The notes below the pieces were generated by a model. It saw nothing but the letters and a program-made list of their open reading frames with translations. It did not search any database and was not told the DNA's origin. Shown one piece after another: positions 53,314-62,342 of a stretch of 64,000 bases of DNA. The DNA comes from an uncultured Flavobacteriaceae bacterium (lineage in GTDB: Bacteria > Bacteroidota > Bacteroidia > Flavobacteriales > Flavobacteriaceae), in assembly GCA_947493175.1 (NCBI GenBank), contig CANLQD010000006.1, positions 230,465-294,464 of the forward strand, given 5' to 3'. How positions within the stretch are numbered: position 1 is the first letter of the stretch; the number at the start of each line of letters is the position of its first letter. A program made the translations under genes and the position numbers.

Positions 53314-53694
53314 ATGAGCGTTAAAGCAAAGTACCAAGGTGTTTTGAACCTTGGAGAACAACTAGGAATCAAAGATGGAAACGTAACCGAAGAGGGAGGC
53401 GTGCTTAAAATAAAAGGAGAAGCGAATACCCCTTACGAGAAAGATCTTCTATGGGACAAAATAAAAGAACTAGGTGGTGATAGCCCTTCGGATATCAAGG
53501 CCAATATCACCGTTTCGGATAGCTCGGTCTATCACAGGCACACCGTAAAAAGTGGAGAGTCATTGAGTAAGATTGCGAAACATTACTATGGCGACGCCAT
53601 GAAATATCAGCAAATTTTCCAGGCAAACACCAATATCCTAAGTAATCCGGATGTGATTCATCCCGACCAAGTTTTGGTAATTCCAAATCCCTAA
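53314..53694 (+). CDS. BON-LysM protein (Kbp/YgaU-like)
   Basis: This 126-residue protein has an N-terminal BON-like part (about 1-70) and a C-terminal LysM domain (YHRHTVKSGESLSKIAKHYY to VLVIPNP). It resembles E. coli Kbp (YgaU), a cytoplasmic potassium-binding protein; no signal peptide. It starts at ATG 53314 and is divergent from rpsA. Confidence 0.88.
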   Translation: MSVKAKYQGVLNLGEQLGIKDGNVTEEGGVLKIKGEANTPYEKDLLWDKIKELGGDSPSDIKANITVSDSSVYHRHTVKSGESLSKIAKHYYGDAMKYQQIFQANTNILSNPDVIHPDQVLVIPNP

Positions 53695-53716
53695 TAGCTA
53701 TTTGGACTTAGAAGAT

Positions 53717-53744
53717 TAAAAGGACGTATATACGTCCTTTTTTA
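53717..53744. terminator. Terminator shared by the LysM gene and cmk
   Basis: AAAAGGACGTATATACGTCC forms most of a perfect palindrome followed by TTTTTT. It ends the plus-strand LysM gene and overlaps the 3' end of the convergent cmk gene. Confidence 0.85.
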
Positions 53745-54428
53745 ATTTTCAACTGTATTTATGACTCTTAAGGATAGGCTAAGCATACGTTGAAATTGTT
53801 CTTCCAATCCCATATCGGTATTATCGAACTCGATGGCATCCTGCGCCTTTTTTAAGGGAGCTACTTCCCGATTTGAATCGATGTAATCACGCTCCTGTAC
53901 ATTCTTCAGCACCTCATCAAAAGAGACCTTTTCCCCTCTATCCAATAATTCCTTATAACGTCTGGTAGCCCGCGCCCTAGGTGAAGCGTTCATGAATATT
54001 TTGAGTTCCGCATCCGGGAAAACAACAGTACCGATATCACGCCCATCCATGACGACTCCCTTATCCTTTCCCATAGCTCGTTGCATCTCGGCAAGTTTAA
54101 GACGTACTTCTTCGATCGTAGAAATCTTGCTCACATGCTTAGATACTTCCAAGGTTCTGATCGCCCGCTCAATATTTTCTTCATTCAGATACATTTCTGC
54201 GAACCCCAATTGCGGATTAAAAACAAAACTCAACCGAATCTTTGGAAGTAGTCTTACCAGTGACCGAGCATCTTCTAACACTCCCTCTCTCATTGCAAAC
54301 AAGGTAACGGCCCTATACATAGCACCAGTATCTACGTAAATGTAACCCAATGCTTTGGCCAATTGTTTGGCAAGGGTGCTTTTTCCCGTTGAAGAATACC
54401 CGTCAATTGCTATGGTAATTTTTCCCAT
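53742..54428 (-). CDS. cmk: (d)CMP kinase
   Basis: This 228-residue P-loop kinase has Walker A DGYSSTGKSTLAK, the substrate DTGAMYRA and MDGRDIGTVVFPDA. It phosphorylates CMP and dCMP. It is 78 bases downstream of lon on the same strand. Confidence 0.96.
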   Translation of the reverse strand: MGKITIAIDGYSSTGKSTLAKQLAKALGYIYVDTGAMYRAVTLFAMREGVLEDARSLVRLLPKIRLSFVFNPQLGFAEMYLNEENIERAIRTLEVSKHVSKISTIEEVRLKLAEMQRAMGKDKGVVMDGRDIGTVVFPDAELKIFMNASPRARATRRYKELLDRGEKVSFDEVLKNVQERDYIDSNREVAPLKKAQDAIEFDNTDMGLEEQFQRMLSLSLRVINTVEN

Positions 54429-54506
54429 GCTTCAAAAATAGACAGAAAATACAAGGAGTAACAGTCTAAAATAGAAAATATAGGTACTCTTATTACCAGT
54501 CTATCA

Positions 54507-56957
54507 CTATAACTTTTTCGGATTTTTGACCTTCTGCTTGGTAACTGCAATATCGATTACCTCGTGCATTTCTGAAACATAATGGAATTTAAGTCCCTTT
54601 AAATAGGTAGCTTTTATTTCCAGAATATCCCGTTCATTGTCTTTGCAAAGAATCAATTCCTTGATACGGGCCCTTTTAGCCGCTAGAATCTTTTCTTTGA
54701 TTCCGCCCACTGGCAATACTTTACCTCTTAATGTAATTTCTCCTGTCATGGCCAGACTTTTTTTAACCTTTCGTTGTGTGAACAGTGAAACCAACGAAGT
54801 TAACATCGTAATACCCGCGCTAGGGCCATCTTTCGGGGTAGCTCCTTCTGGCACATGAATATGCACGTTATATTTTTCAAATACACTAGGGTCGATTCCG
54901 AAACGATCGGCATTTGATTTGATGTACTCCATTGCTATCGTAGCGGATTCCTTCATTACCTTGCCCAGGTTACCGGTTATATTGAGCAATCCTTTTCCCT
55001 TGGAAAGAATGGATTCTATAAATAAGATATCTCCTCCGACACTGGTCCATGCAAGACCTGTGACAACACCTGCCACTTCATTATTCTCGTATTTATCCCT
55101 TTCTAAACGTGCCGGTCCCAAAACTTTTTCTACCTGCTCATTGGTAATCTTTACTTCATATGCTTCTTCGATGGCAATAGATTTGGCCGCAAAGCGAACC
55201 ATCTTGGCAATTTGTTTATCCAAGGAACGAACTCCGGATTCCCGGGTGTAGCCCTCTACAATTTTTTCTAACTGTGGCTTCCCAATTTTCAGGTGTTTTG
55301 GTTCCAAGCCATGTTCTTTTAATTGTTTTGGCAACAAATGCCTTTTGGCTATCTCTACTTTCTCCTCAATGGTGTACCCGGTAACATTGATTATTTCCAT
55401 GCGGTCCCGTAAAGCTGGTTGAATGGTAGATAAGTTATTGGCCGTAGCAATGAACATTACCTTTGAAAGATCATACCCCATTTCGAGGAAATTATCATGG
55501 AACTCGCTATTTTGTTCGGGGTCTAACACTTCAAGCATAGCCGAAGAAGGATCACCCTGGTAACTACTTGAAAGCTTATCTATCTCATCGAGTATAAAAA
55601 CGGGATTTGAAGTCCCTGCCTTTTTAAGACTTTGAACGATACGTCCGGGCATGGCTCCGATGTACGTTTTTCGATGTCCCCTTATTTCCGCTTCATCACG
55701 AAGGCCTCCAAGAGACATTCGAACGTACTCCCTGCCCAACGCCTCGGCTACCGACTTACCTAACGAGGTTTTTCCGACCCCTGGAGGCCCGTATAAGCAG
55801 AGAATAGGAGATTTCATATCATTTCTCAACTTCAGCACCGCTAGGTACTCAATGATTCTTCTTTTTACATCTTCAAGGCCATAGTGATCCCGGTCAAGTA
55901 TTCTCTGGGCTCTTTTCAGGTCGAACTTGTCCTTGGAATATTCATTCCAGGGGAGATCTAGAAACAAGTCGAGATAATTTCGTTGAATCGAGTATTCCGC
56001 AACTTGGGGATTCATACGTTGCATCTTCGAAAGTTCTTTATCAAAATGTTCCCCCACTTTTTCGTCCCATTTTTTCTCCTTGGCCCTGGCCCGCATTTCT
56101 TCTATCTCCTCATCGTATGAAACCCCACCAAGCTCTTCTTGAATGGTCTTCATTTGTTGATGAAGGAAATACTCCCGCTGTTGTTGATCCATATCACTAC
56201 GTACTTTGGATTGTATATCATTCTTGAGCTCCAACTTTTGGAGTTCAACATTCATATACTTCAAAGTAGTCAATGCCCTTTCCTGAAGGCTATTTATCTC
56301 AAGTAATTCTTGTTTCTCCTCTACGTTGAGATTCAGATTAGACGAGATAAAATTAATCAAGAATGAATTGCTCTGAATGTTCTTTATTGCAAAGGAAGCT
56401 TCGCTTGGAATATTGGGATTGTTCTTGATGATTTTTAAGGAAAGGTCCTTAATGGTCTCTATGATGGCCAAAAACTCTTTATCGCCTTCCGGTGGACGTT
56501 CTTCCTTAGTGTCCCGGACGGTTGCCGTCATGTAAGGCTTCCTCGTCAACACCTCTGCGATCTCAAATCGCTTTTTACCTTGAATGATAACCGTTGTATT
56601 CCCATCTGGCATTTGGAGTACTCTTAATATTTTTGCCACCGTACCAACTGCATTGATATCCTTAATATCAGGGTTTTCGGTATTTTCATCCTTTTGTGAG
56701 ACTACCCCGATTACCTTTGAACCATTATTGGCATCCTTAATTAGGTTGATTGATTTATCCCTTCCCGCCGTAATGGGTATCACGACCCCGGGAAAGAGCA
56801 CGGTGTTGCGCAACGGTAGTATTGGCAGAGTCTCCGGAAGACTTTCATTATTCATTTGTTCTTCGTCCTCGGCGGTCAACAAAGGAATCAACTCGGCATC
56901 TTCATCGAAGGTATGCAACGACATATTGTCAAAATTTGAAAATTTGGAATCTCCCAT
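54507..56957 (-). CDS. lon: ATP-dependent Lon protease
   Basis: This 816-residue Lon has the N-terminal substrate domain (to about 250), an AAA+ module with GPPGVGKTSLGKSVA, and a C-terminal protease domain with the Ser-Lys dyad in KDGPSAGITM and GGIKEKILAAKR. It degrades misfolded and regulatory proteins. The N-terminus has an acidic, Asp/Glu-rich extension (about 1-40) before LPILPLRNTVLFPG. It is downstream of nothing on its strand for over 100 bases, so it has its own promoter. Confidence 0.97.
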   Translation of the reverse strand: MGDSKFSNFDNMSLHTFDEDAELIPLLTAEDEEQMNNESLPETLPILPLRNTVLFPGVVIPITAGRDKSINLIKDANNGSKVIGVVSQKDENTENPDIKDINAVGTVAKILRVLQMPDGNTTVIIQGKKRFEIAEVLTRKPYMTATVRDTKEERPPEGDKEFLAIIETIKDLSLKIIKNNPNIPSEASFAIKNIQSNSFLINFISSNLNLNVEEKQELLEINSLQERALTTLKYMNVELQKLELKNDIQSKVRSDMDQQQREYFLHQQMKTIQEELGGVSYDEEIEEMRARAKEKKWDEKVGEHFDKELSKMQRMNPQVAEYSIQRNYLDLFLDLPWNEYSKDKFDLKRAQRILDRDHYGLEDVKRRIIEYLAVLKLRNDMKSPILCLYGPPGVGKTSLGKSVAEALGREYVRMSLGGLRDEAEIRGHRKTYIGAMPGRIVQSLKKAGTSNPVFILDEIDKLSSSYQGDPSSAMLEVLDPEQNSEFHDNFLEMGYDLSKVMFIATANNLSTIQPALRDRMEIINVTGYTIEEKVEIAKRHLLPKQLKEHGLEPKHLKIGKPQLEKIVEGYTRESGVRSLDKQIAKMVRFAAKSIAIEEAYEVKITNEQVEKVLGPARLERDKYENNEVAGVVTGLAWTSVGGDILFIESILSKGKGLLNITGNLGKVMKESATIAMEYIKSNADRFGIDPSVFEKYNVHIHVPEGATPKDGPSAGITMLTSLVSLFTQRKVKKSLAMTGEITLRGKVLPVGGIKEKILAAKRARIKELILCKDNERDILEIKATYLKGLKFHYVSEMHEVIDIAVTKQKVKNPKKL

Positions 56958-57108
56958 AGCTATTTTTCGGTCATTCTGTCATTAAAAGGCAGAATTCATG
57001 TTTTATTTTTTTGTGACATTTGATACAAAGGCCCATGAACATTGGACTAAGAAACTTATATGGCCTTTGCAATCAAAATAGATAGACAATTCTCATGCCA
57101 ATCGGATA

Positions 57109-57147
57109 TAAAAAGAAAACCCTTTCAGGTTGAAATCTGAAAGGGTT
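57109..57147 (-). terminator. Terminator of the large sugar-dehydrogenase gene
   Basis: AACCCTTTCAG pairs with CTGAAAGGGTT across an 8-base loop. On the minus strand a T-rich run (TTTTCTTTTTATA) follows. Confidence 0.88.
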
Positions 57148-57181
57148 CGTTCGGAATATACCTTTTATACTTACATAGGCA

Positions 57182-60100
57182 TCATCTTTTCACCACCTTT
57201 TTGGTTATTATCTCGCCCTCAGATAGAATATTGACAAAATAGGTTCCAGTATTGAAATTGCCAAGATCAAGCTGTAAATCCATCCCATGGTTTTCATTTA
57301 AACTTTTGAACACTACTTGTTGTTGTTGCATATTTGTAACGGTAATGTCAACCGGCCTTCCCTGAAGACTATATAAATCGATATTTACTACATCGGTAGT
57401 TGGGTTTGGATAGGCTGTTATCAAATCGGTTGCCCTCTCTGAACTTTCGAAATCTTTGTTAAAATCTACAAAGCTATTGTTCCTGCCGGCACCGTTCTCA
57501 ATTACTTCTAATTGAAGTACTGTTTTACAGCCTTGTGCGGAGGTGATGACATAAAAACCATTGTTACTTGGCGTCACTGCTCCCAGACTATAGTTATCCC
57601 CTACCTCATCACCATTTGGCAAAGTAATCGAGAGATTTAGGTTATTGGGCAAGCCACTTAGGATTACGTTGGTTCCTTCCTCAACACTTAATAAACTCTT
57701 TCCACTATTCCAGACTCCATCCAATCGATATTCCGCGATGACCGAACCTTCAGGACAACCTGATTCTTCGGTAACTGTTAGGTTAATTACATTTGTGCAA
57801 CCTTCCTCGGATCGAATTGTATAAACACCGCTATCAGCGGGAGAAGCAGTTGGGATAACAAAGTTATCGCCTACAGTGGTGCCATCTGGTTTCGTAATGG
57901 TCAATGCCACATTATTTGGGAGCATACTTAATACCACATTCGTACCTGCAACAACAGACACATCATTTTGACCACTTGACCAAGTACCGTCTATACGGTA
58001 TTCCGGAATAATGTTTTCAGCGCAACTATCGGCCACTCTTAGTTCCAGCGTCTCCGTACAACCTTCTTCCGAAGTAAGTACATAAGTACCGCTTTGGGCA
58101 GTCGTAAAATCAGGAAGTTTGTAGTTGTCACCAACAACGGTCCCATCGGGCAATGTAACATTCAGTCCTACACCGTTGGGAAGCATACTTATCACCACAT
58201 CGGCACCTTGGTTTACCGTCACAATATTGTTACCGCTAAGCCATTTACCATTGATTCGATACTCAGGAATAAGAATACCATCACATCCACTGTCTTCGAC
58301 CGTAAGGTTCAATTGAACGGTACAACCGTCATCAGTTGTAAATTCATAAGTACCCGTATTTGCCGCAGTAACGAGGCCTAGATTATAGTTATCGCTCACT
58401 ACTCTGCCGTCAGGAAGAGTAATTCTTATTGCTACGTCGTTAGGTAAGGCACTTAAGACCACTTCAGTACCTTCATCAACGGTTAAATTGGTTTCACCAC
58501 TATACCAAACTCTATTCAAACGGTACTCTGGTATAATATCACAAACCGGATTCTCTTCTGAATCTAATCTGACAAACAAAGTTTCGGTACATCCCTCGTC
58601 TGTTGTCAACAAGTAGCTTCCGGTCATTTCAGGAGTAAAGTTAGCTACACTCCATGCATTGTTAAAAACACTTCCGTTCGGCAATGTAACTGTGAAAACC
58701 GTACCATTGGGCACAAGGGTAAGGGTTAAGGCATCTCCTTCATCCAAAATAACAGTATTGGTACCTATCACCCAATTTTCATCGTTGATTCGATAGGCTG
58801 CCTGAACGTTATCGCATGAGGGGTCTTCGCCAGAACCCGAATCATTAACGTTAATCCCTAGAGTGGCTTCACATCCTTCATTAGAAATAAACGTGTAGGT
58901 ACCCGATTGCTGTATATCTATGCTCGCTATTTCGTATTTATCACCAACTTCCAATCCACTCGGTAGTCGTATTCTGAGACCAGCGGCACTTCCGACAGCA
59001 CTCAAATTCACCTGATCTCCGGTATTCACTGTAATGGTTTCCTGTCCATTACCCACGACTCCATTTACCGTATATTCAGGAACTATACTACCTTCAGGAC
59101 AAACTTCTTCGTCCTCAATAACACTAATAGTAAATGTGGCGGTACAGCCATCTTCCGAAGTGAACAAATACGCTCCTGCTTGGGAAGGTGTCACCGCACC
59201 AAGGTCTAAGTCGTTAGATACCTCATTCCCATTCGGAAGTTCAATCGTGAACTGTTTGTCATCTGGAAAGATACTCAATGCCAATCTAGTGCCTTCATCT
59301 ACCGTAATTTGACTATCACCACGAACCCAACTTCCATTTTCTATCCTGTATTCCGGAATCACGCTGTCCGATGTACAAGGATCAGAAGTTCCATTGACGG
59401 TTAAAGAAAGTGAGGTTTCGCAGCCTCCACTGGTCCTAAAGGTATAAGTACCCGAGTCAGCTGAGGTCAACTCCCCTAGATTATAATCATTACTTACAAC
59501 ATCTCCACTTGGCAATGTAATCGTGAATTCAAGATTGTTTGGCAAAAGACTCAATACCAATCTAGTGCCTTCATCCAATGTCAACTCAGTAGCGCCACTA
59601 GACCATTCGCCATTAATTTGGTATTCAGTAATAAGTCGTTCATCGGTACAGTCAAAAGATTGCGCCCAAACCGCCATTCTACTAGCACCTATGTTACCAG
59701 CAATACTGAAAGCGCCTCCAGTATACAATCGGCTGTTATCATCCGATAAAGCAATTGCATTTACAATGTTATTGGTTCCTACACTTTTTGAAGGGCCCAT
59801 TGCCTGCCAACCATTCGAGCTACTCCATCGGGCTACGTTTTTAACAATATGATTGGTGCTAGCATCCCTTCCAGCGGTTTCAAAACTACCGCCTGCATAA
59901 AGATAAGTGCCGTCGTGCAACAAAGAGTTTACATTACCACTTAGTCCGTTACCCAAGGTTTGCCATTGATTTGAGCTTCTATTCCAACGTGCTACCCTAT
60001 TAACCGTTGTACCATTGGCCAAACTAAAATTACCTCCCGCATAAACGAATCCAGCGGTAACGGCTATTGCTTGTACAAAACCACTGGTTCCCTGACCAAG

Positions 60101-61945
60101 GGTTCCCCAAGTATTACCGTTCCAGGTCGCTATTCGATTTGCCGTTTTTCCTCCGGCATTATCAAAATTACCTCCCACATAGAGTGTGTTGTTACTGTCA
60201 AATGCGATTGCCCGAATCTCATTATTCGTACCGCTGACGGATGTACTTGCATCTGTCAAAGCGGACCAGCCATTGTTCCATCGAGCTATATTCCTTACAC
60301 TGATTCCTCCAGCCTGGGCAAATTCCCCGCCGACGTAAACATTATTGTTCCCATCAATTCCTATTTTAGCTACTGTACCGTTGGTGCCTGAACCTAAGGC
60401 AGCCCATGAAGAACCATTCCAAACTGCTACATTTTGCGCCGAAACACCTCCTATAGACGTAAAGCTACCACCTGCATATACCCTACCATCTCCTGCAATA
60501 GCTAACGCTTTTACAATTCCATTGGCCCCACTAGAAAGCGATTTCCAACCTTCATTTTTATTGTATACCGCGATATTGTTTGCGCTTAAATCGCCAGCGG
60601 TAGAGAAACTTCCGGCGACATATACATTATCCCCTTGAACTGCAACTGCTTCGACAGTTCCGTTAGTTCCCCTTTCCAACTCTTTCCAAACCCCTATACC
60701 ATCCACGGCGACCGTTGTTGGTCCGGGAGGAGGAGGAGGTGTAGTTCCACCATTTATTTTGAAAATCTTGGCCGAGGTTCCGTAGCCACTAAAATAAAGT
60801 TCTCCAGACTCATCCAGCCCGAAACTTGAGATAAACTCTCCATTTGTTCTGAACAACAGTTTGGATGTAGCGGTATTATTACTAGAATTATAGCTTAAGG
60901 CCCATACCCTTCCTGAAACATAATCACCATAGATATACTTCCCTTGTAGGTCTGAATTTGTACTACTACCCTTGTATACGTAACCTCCTGTTATCGAAAC
61001 ATCACCGGCCCCATGGCCATAGGTGAAAACGGGTTTTCTATCGGGACTCGTAGCCAAACCGACAGACGTATTGTAGTTTGAGTTTCCCTCAAAACGATTC
61101 CAACCATAGTTGCCCCCTCTTTCTATAATATTTATTTCTTCGAGATTGGCTTGCCCTACATCGGCACCCCACATTCTGTTACCGTCCCATGAGAACTTCC
61201 ACGTATTTCTAATTCCCCATGCATATAACTCATCTAGGCCGCTTTGACCCCTTCTTGGATTATCTGACGGTATTTCATAATTACCATTAGGAGCATCTGG
61301 ATTAGATTCCAACGGGTTATTTCCGTTTACATCAACATCAATTCGTAATATACTACCAAATATATTGTCTAGATTTTGAGCATTTCTCCTAGGGTCGCCA
61401 CTACCACCACCATCACCAACAGAGATATATAGGTAACCATCAGGTCCAAACCCAATTTTTCCGCCATTATGATTGGAATTACCCTGATTTTTGTCAAAAC
61501 TAAAAATCTCCAATCTACTGGAAGTGTTGGCCTGATTTGGGTTACTAGCACTTACTTGATATCTAGCCAATACAATCTCGACCCCCACGTTTGGAACCGT
61601 ACTTTGGCGGGTGTGATACACATAAAAATAACCATTTTGTCCATAATTCGGATGAAAGGCAAGACCCAATAGTCCTATCTCCTGTCCTGAAGAAAAGCTG
61701 ACGATATTGCGAATATCCAAAAAAGTCTGTTGGCTAGAAACCGATGGGGTATTTTGAAATACTTTGATTCTCCCCGATTGCTCCACCACGAATAAACGAT
61801 TGCTACCATCATTTGCATTTTGTATCTCAACGGGAAACTCAAAACTCAAATTAGAGAAGGCCTGCTCGTAAGTAACGGGATTTTGGGCCGATAATGAATA
61901 AAAAACAAAAGACACTAAAAGTATCAGAAAAGTAGTTTTTCTCAT
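57182..61945 (-). CDS. Giant secreted protein: sugar dehydrogenase + propeller + eight Ig-like repeats + type IX sorting domain
   Basis: This is a 1587-residue protein from ATG 61945, which begins the signal peptide MRKTTFLILLVSFVFYSLSA. Order of parts: a PQQ-type sugar dehydrogenase (GSDH) domain with GGKIGFGPDGYLYISVGDGG and GLGF-type loops (DNA about 60740-61890); a PPPPPGP linker; seven repeats of GGxF-xxx-GG-VARWN type forming a predicted beta-propeller (about 59650-60700); eight Ig-like repeats of about 84-90 residues (57500-59650); and a C-terminal type IX sorting domain (TAYPNPTTDVVNIDLYSLQG). The frame extends to 61996. It is likely secreted and attached to the surface. Substrate unknown. 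Confidence 0.85.
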   Translation of the reverse strand: MRKTTFLILLVSFVFYSLSAQNPVTYEQAFSNLSFEFPVEIQNANDGSNRLFVVEQSGRIKVFQNTPSVSSQQTFLDIRNIVSFSSGQEIGLLGLAFHPNYGQNGYFYVYHTRQSTVPNVGVEIVLARYQVSASNPNQANTSSRLEIFSFDKNQGNSNHNGGKIGFGPDGYLYISVGDGGGSGDPRRNAQNLDNIFGSILRIDVDVNGNNPLESNPDAPNGNYEIPSDNPRRGQSGLDELYAWGIRNTWKFSWDGNRMWGADVGQANLEEINIIERGGNYGWNRFEGNSNYNTSVGLATSPDRKPVFTYGHGAGDVSITGGYVYKGSSTNSDLQGKYIYGDYVSGRVWALSYNSSNNTATSKLLFRTNGEFISSFGLDESGELYFSGYGTSAKIFKINGGTTPPPPPGPTTVAVDGIGVWKELERGTNGTVEAVAVQGDNVYVAGSFSTAGDLSANNIAVYNKNEGWKSLSSGANGIVKALAIAGDGRVYAGGSFTSIGGVSAQNVAVWNGSSWAALGSGTNGTVAKIGIDGNNNVYVGGEFAQAGGISVRNIARWNNGWSALTDASTSVSGTNNEIRAIAFDSNNTLYVGGNFDNAGGKTANRIATWNGNTWGTLGQGTSGFVQAIAVTAGFVYAGGNFSLANGTTVNRVARWNRSSNQWQTLGNGLSGNVNSLLHDGTYLYAGGSFETAGRDASTNHIVKNVARWSSSNGWQAMGPSKSVGTNNIVNAIALSDDNSRLYTGGAFSIAGNIGASRMAVWAQSFDCTDERLITEYQINGEWSSGATELTLDEGTRLVLSLLPNNLEFTITLPSGDVVSNDYNLGELTSADSGTYTFRTSGGCETSLSLTVNGTSDPCTSDSVIPEYRIENGSWVRGDSQITVDEGTRLALSIFPDDKQFTIELPNGNEVSNDLDLGAVTPSQAGAYLFTSEDGCTATFTISVIEDEEVCPEGSIVPEYTVNGVVGNGQETITVNTGDQVNLSAVGSAAGLRIRLPSGLEVGDKYEIASIDIQQSGTYTFISNEGCEATLGINVNDSGSGEDPSCDNVQAAYRINDENWVIGTNTVILDEGDALTLTLVPNGTVFTVTLPNGSVFNNAWSVANFTPEMTGSYLLTTDEGCTETLFVRLDSEENPVCDIIPEYRLNRVWYSGETNLTVDEGTEVVLSALPNDVAIRITLPDGRVVSDNYNLGLVTAANTGTYEFTTDDGCTVQLNLTVEDSGCDGILIPEYRINGKWLSGNNIVTVNQGADVVISMLPNGVGLNVTLPDGTVVGDNYKLPDFTTAQSGTYVLTSEEGCTETLELRVADSCAENIIPEYRIDGTWSSGQNDVSVVAGTNVVLSMLPNNVALTITKPDGTTVGDNFVIPTASPADSGVYTIRSEEGCTNVINLTVTEESGCPEGSVIAEYRLDGVWNSGKSLLSVEEGTNVILSGLPNNLNLSITLPNGDEVGDNYSLGAVTPSNNGFYVITSAQGCKTVLQLEVIENGAGRNNSFVDFNKDFESSERATDLITAYPNPTTDVVNIDLYSLQGRPVDITVTNMQQQQVVFKSLNENHGMDLQLDLGNFNTGTYFVNILSEGEIITKKVVKR

Positions 61946-61996
61946 GAAAGGGTGGGGGTTTTGTACAAGGTTTACAACGAAATCGATTAAATACAT

Positions 61997-62342
61997 CTTT
62001 AGTACGTTGAAATATCCTAAAAAGTCTTCGAGAGGCCCGAAAAATTTAAATTATTCGATAAAAGGGTCAAAAAATTAACATTTTTAACACATTGATAACT
62101 ACAAAGAAGCATGTATTGAACAAAGAATTTTGGAGAAGCAGCTTCATAATACCTAGGCCTTTTTTAAATGATTACTATGATCGATGCTCATTTATTATTC
62201 GCTACTAACTTTTACTCACTGATTTAGAGAATCTTTACAAACCGGATGTTAGTTTCTCTAACTAAGTCTTAAGATGTTCTAATACGAAAGTGGCCCGAAT
62301 CATGATAATTCGGGCCACTCACTCCAAAGGGTTTTAACCTTT
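61997..62342. other. Intergenic region with a 12-bp hairpin
   Basis: No gene. AGTGGCCCGAAT (62289-62300) pairs exactly with ATTCGGGCCACT (62308-62319) across a 7-base loop, 24 bases past the stop of the right-edge gene on the minus strand. It is probably that gene's terminator, though the T-run is weak. The remainder is AT-rich; no promoter was placed. Confidence 0.6.
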
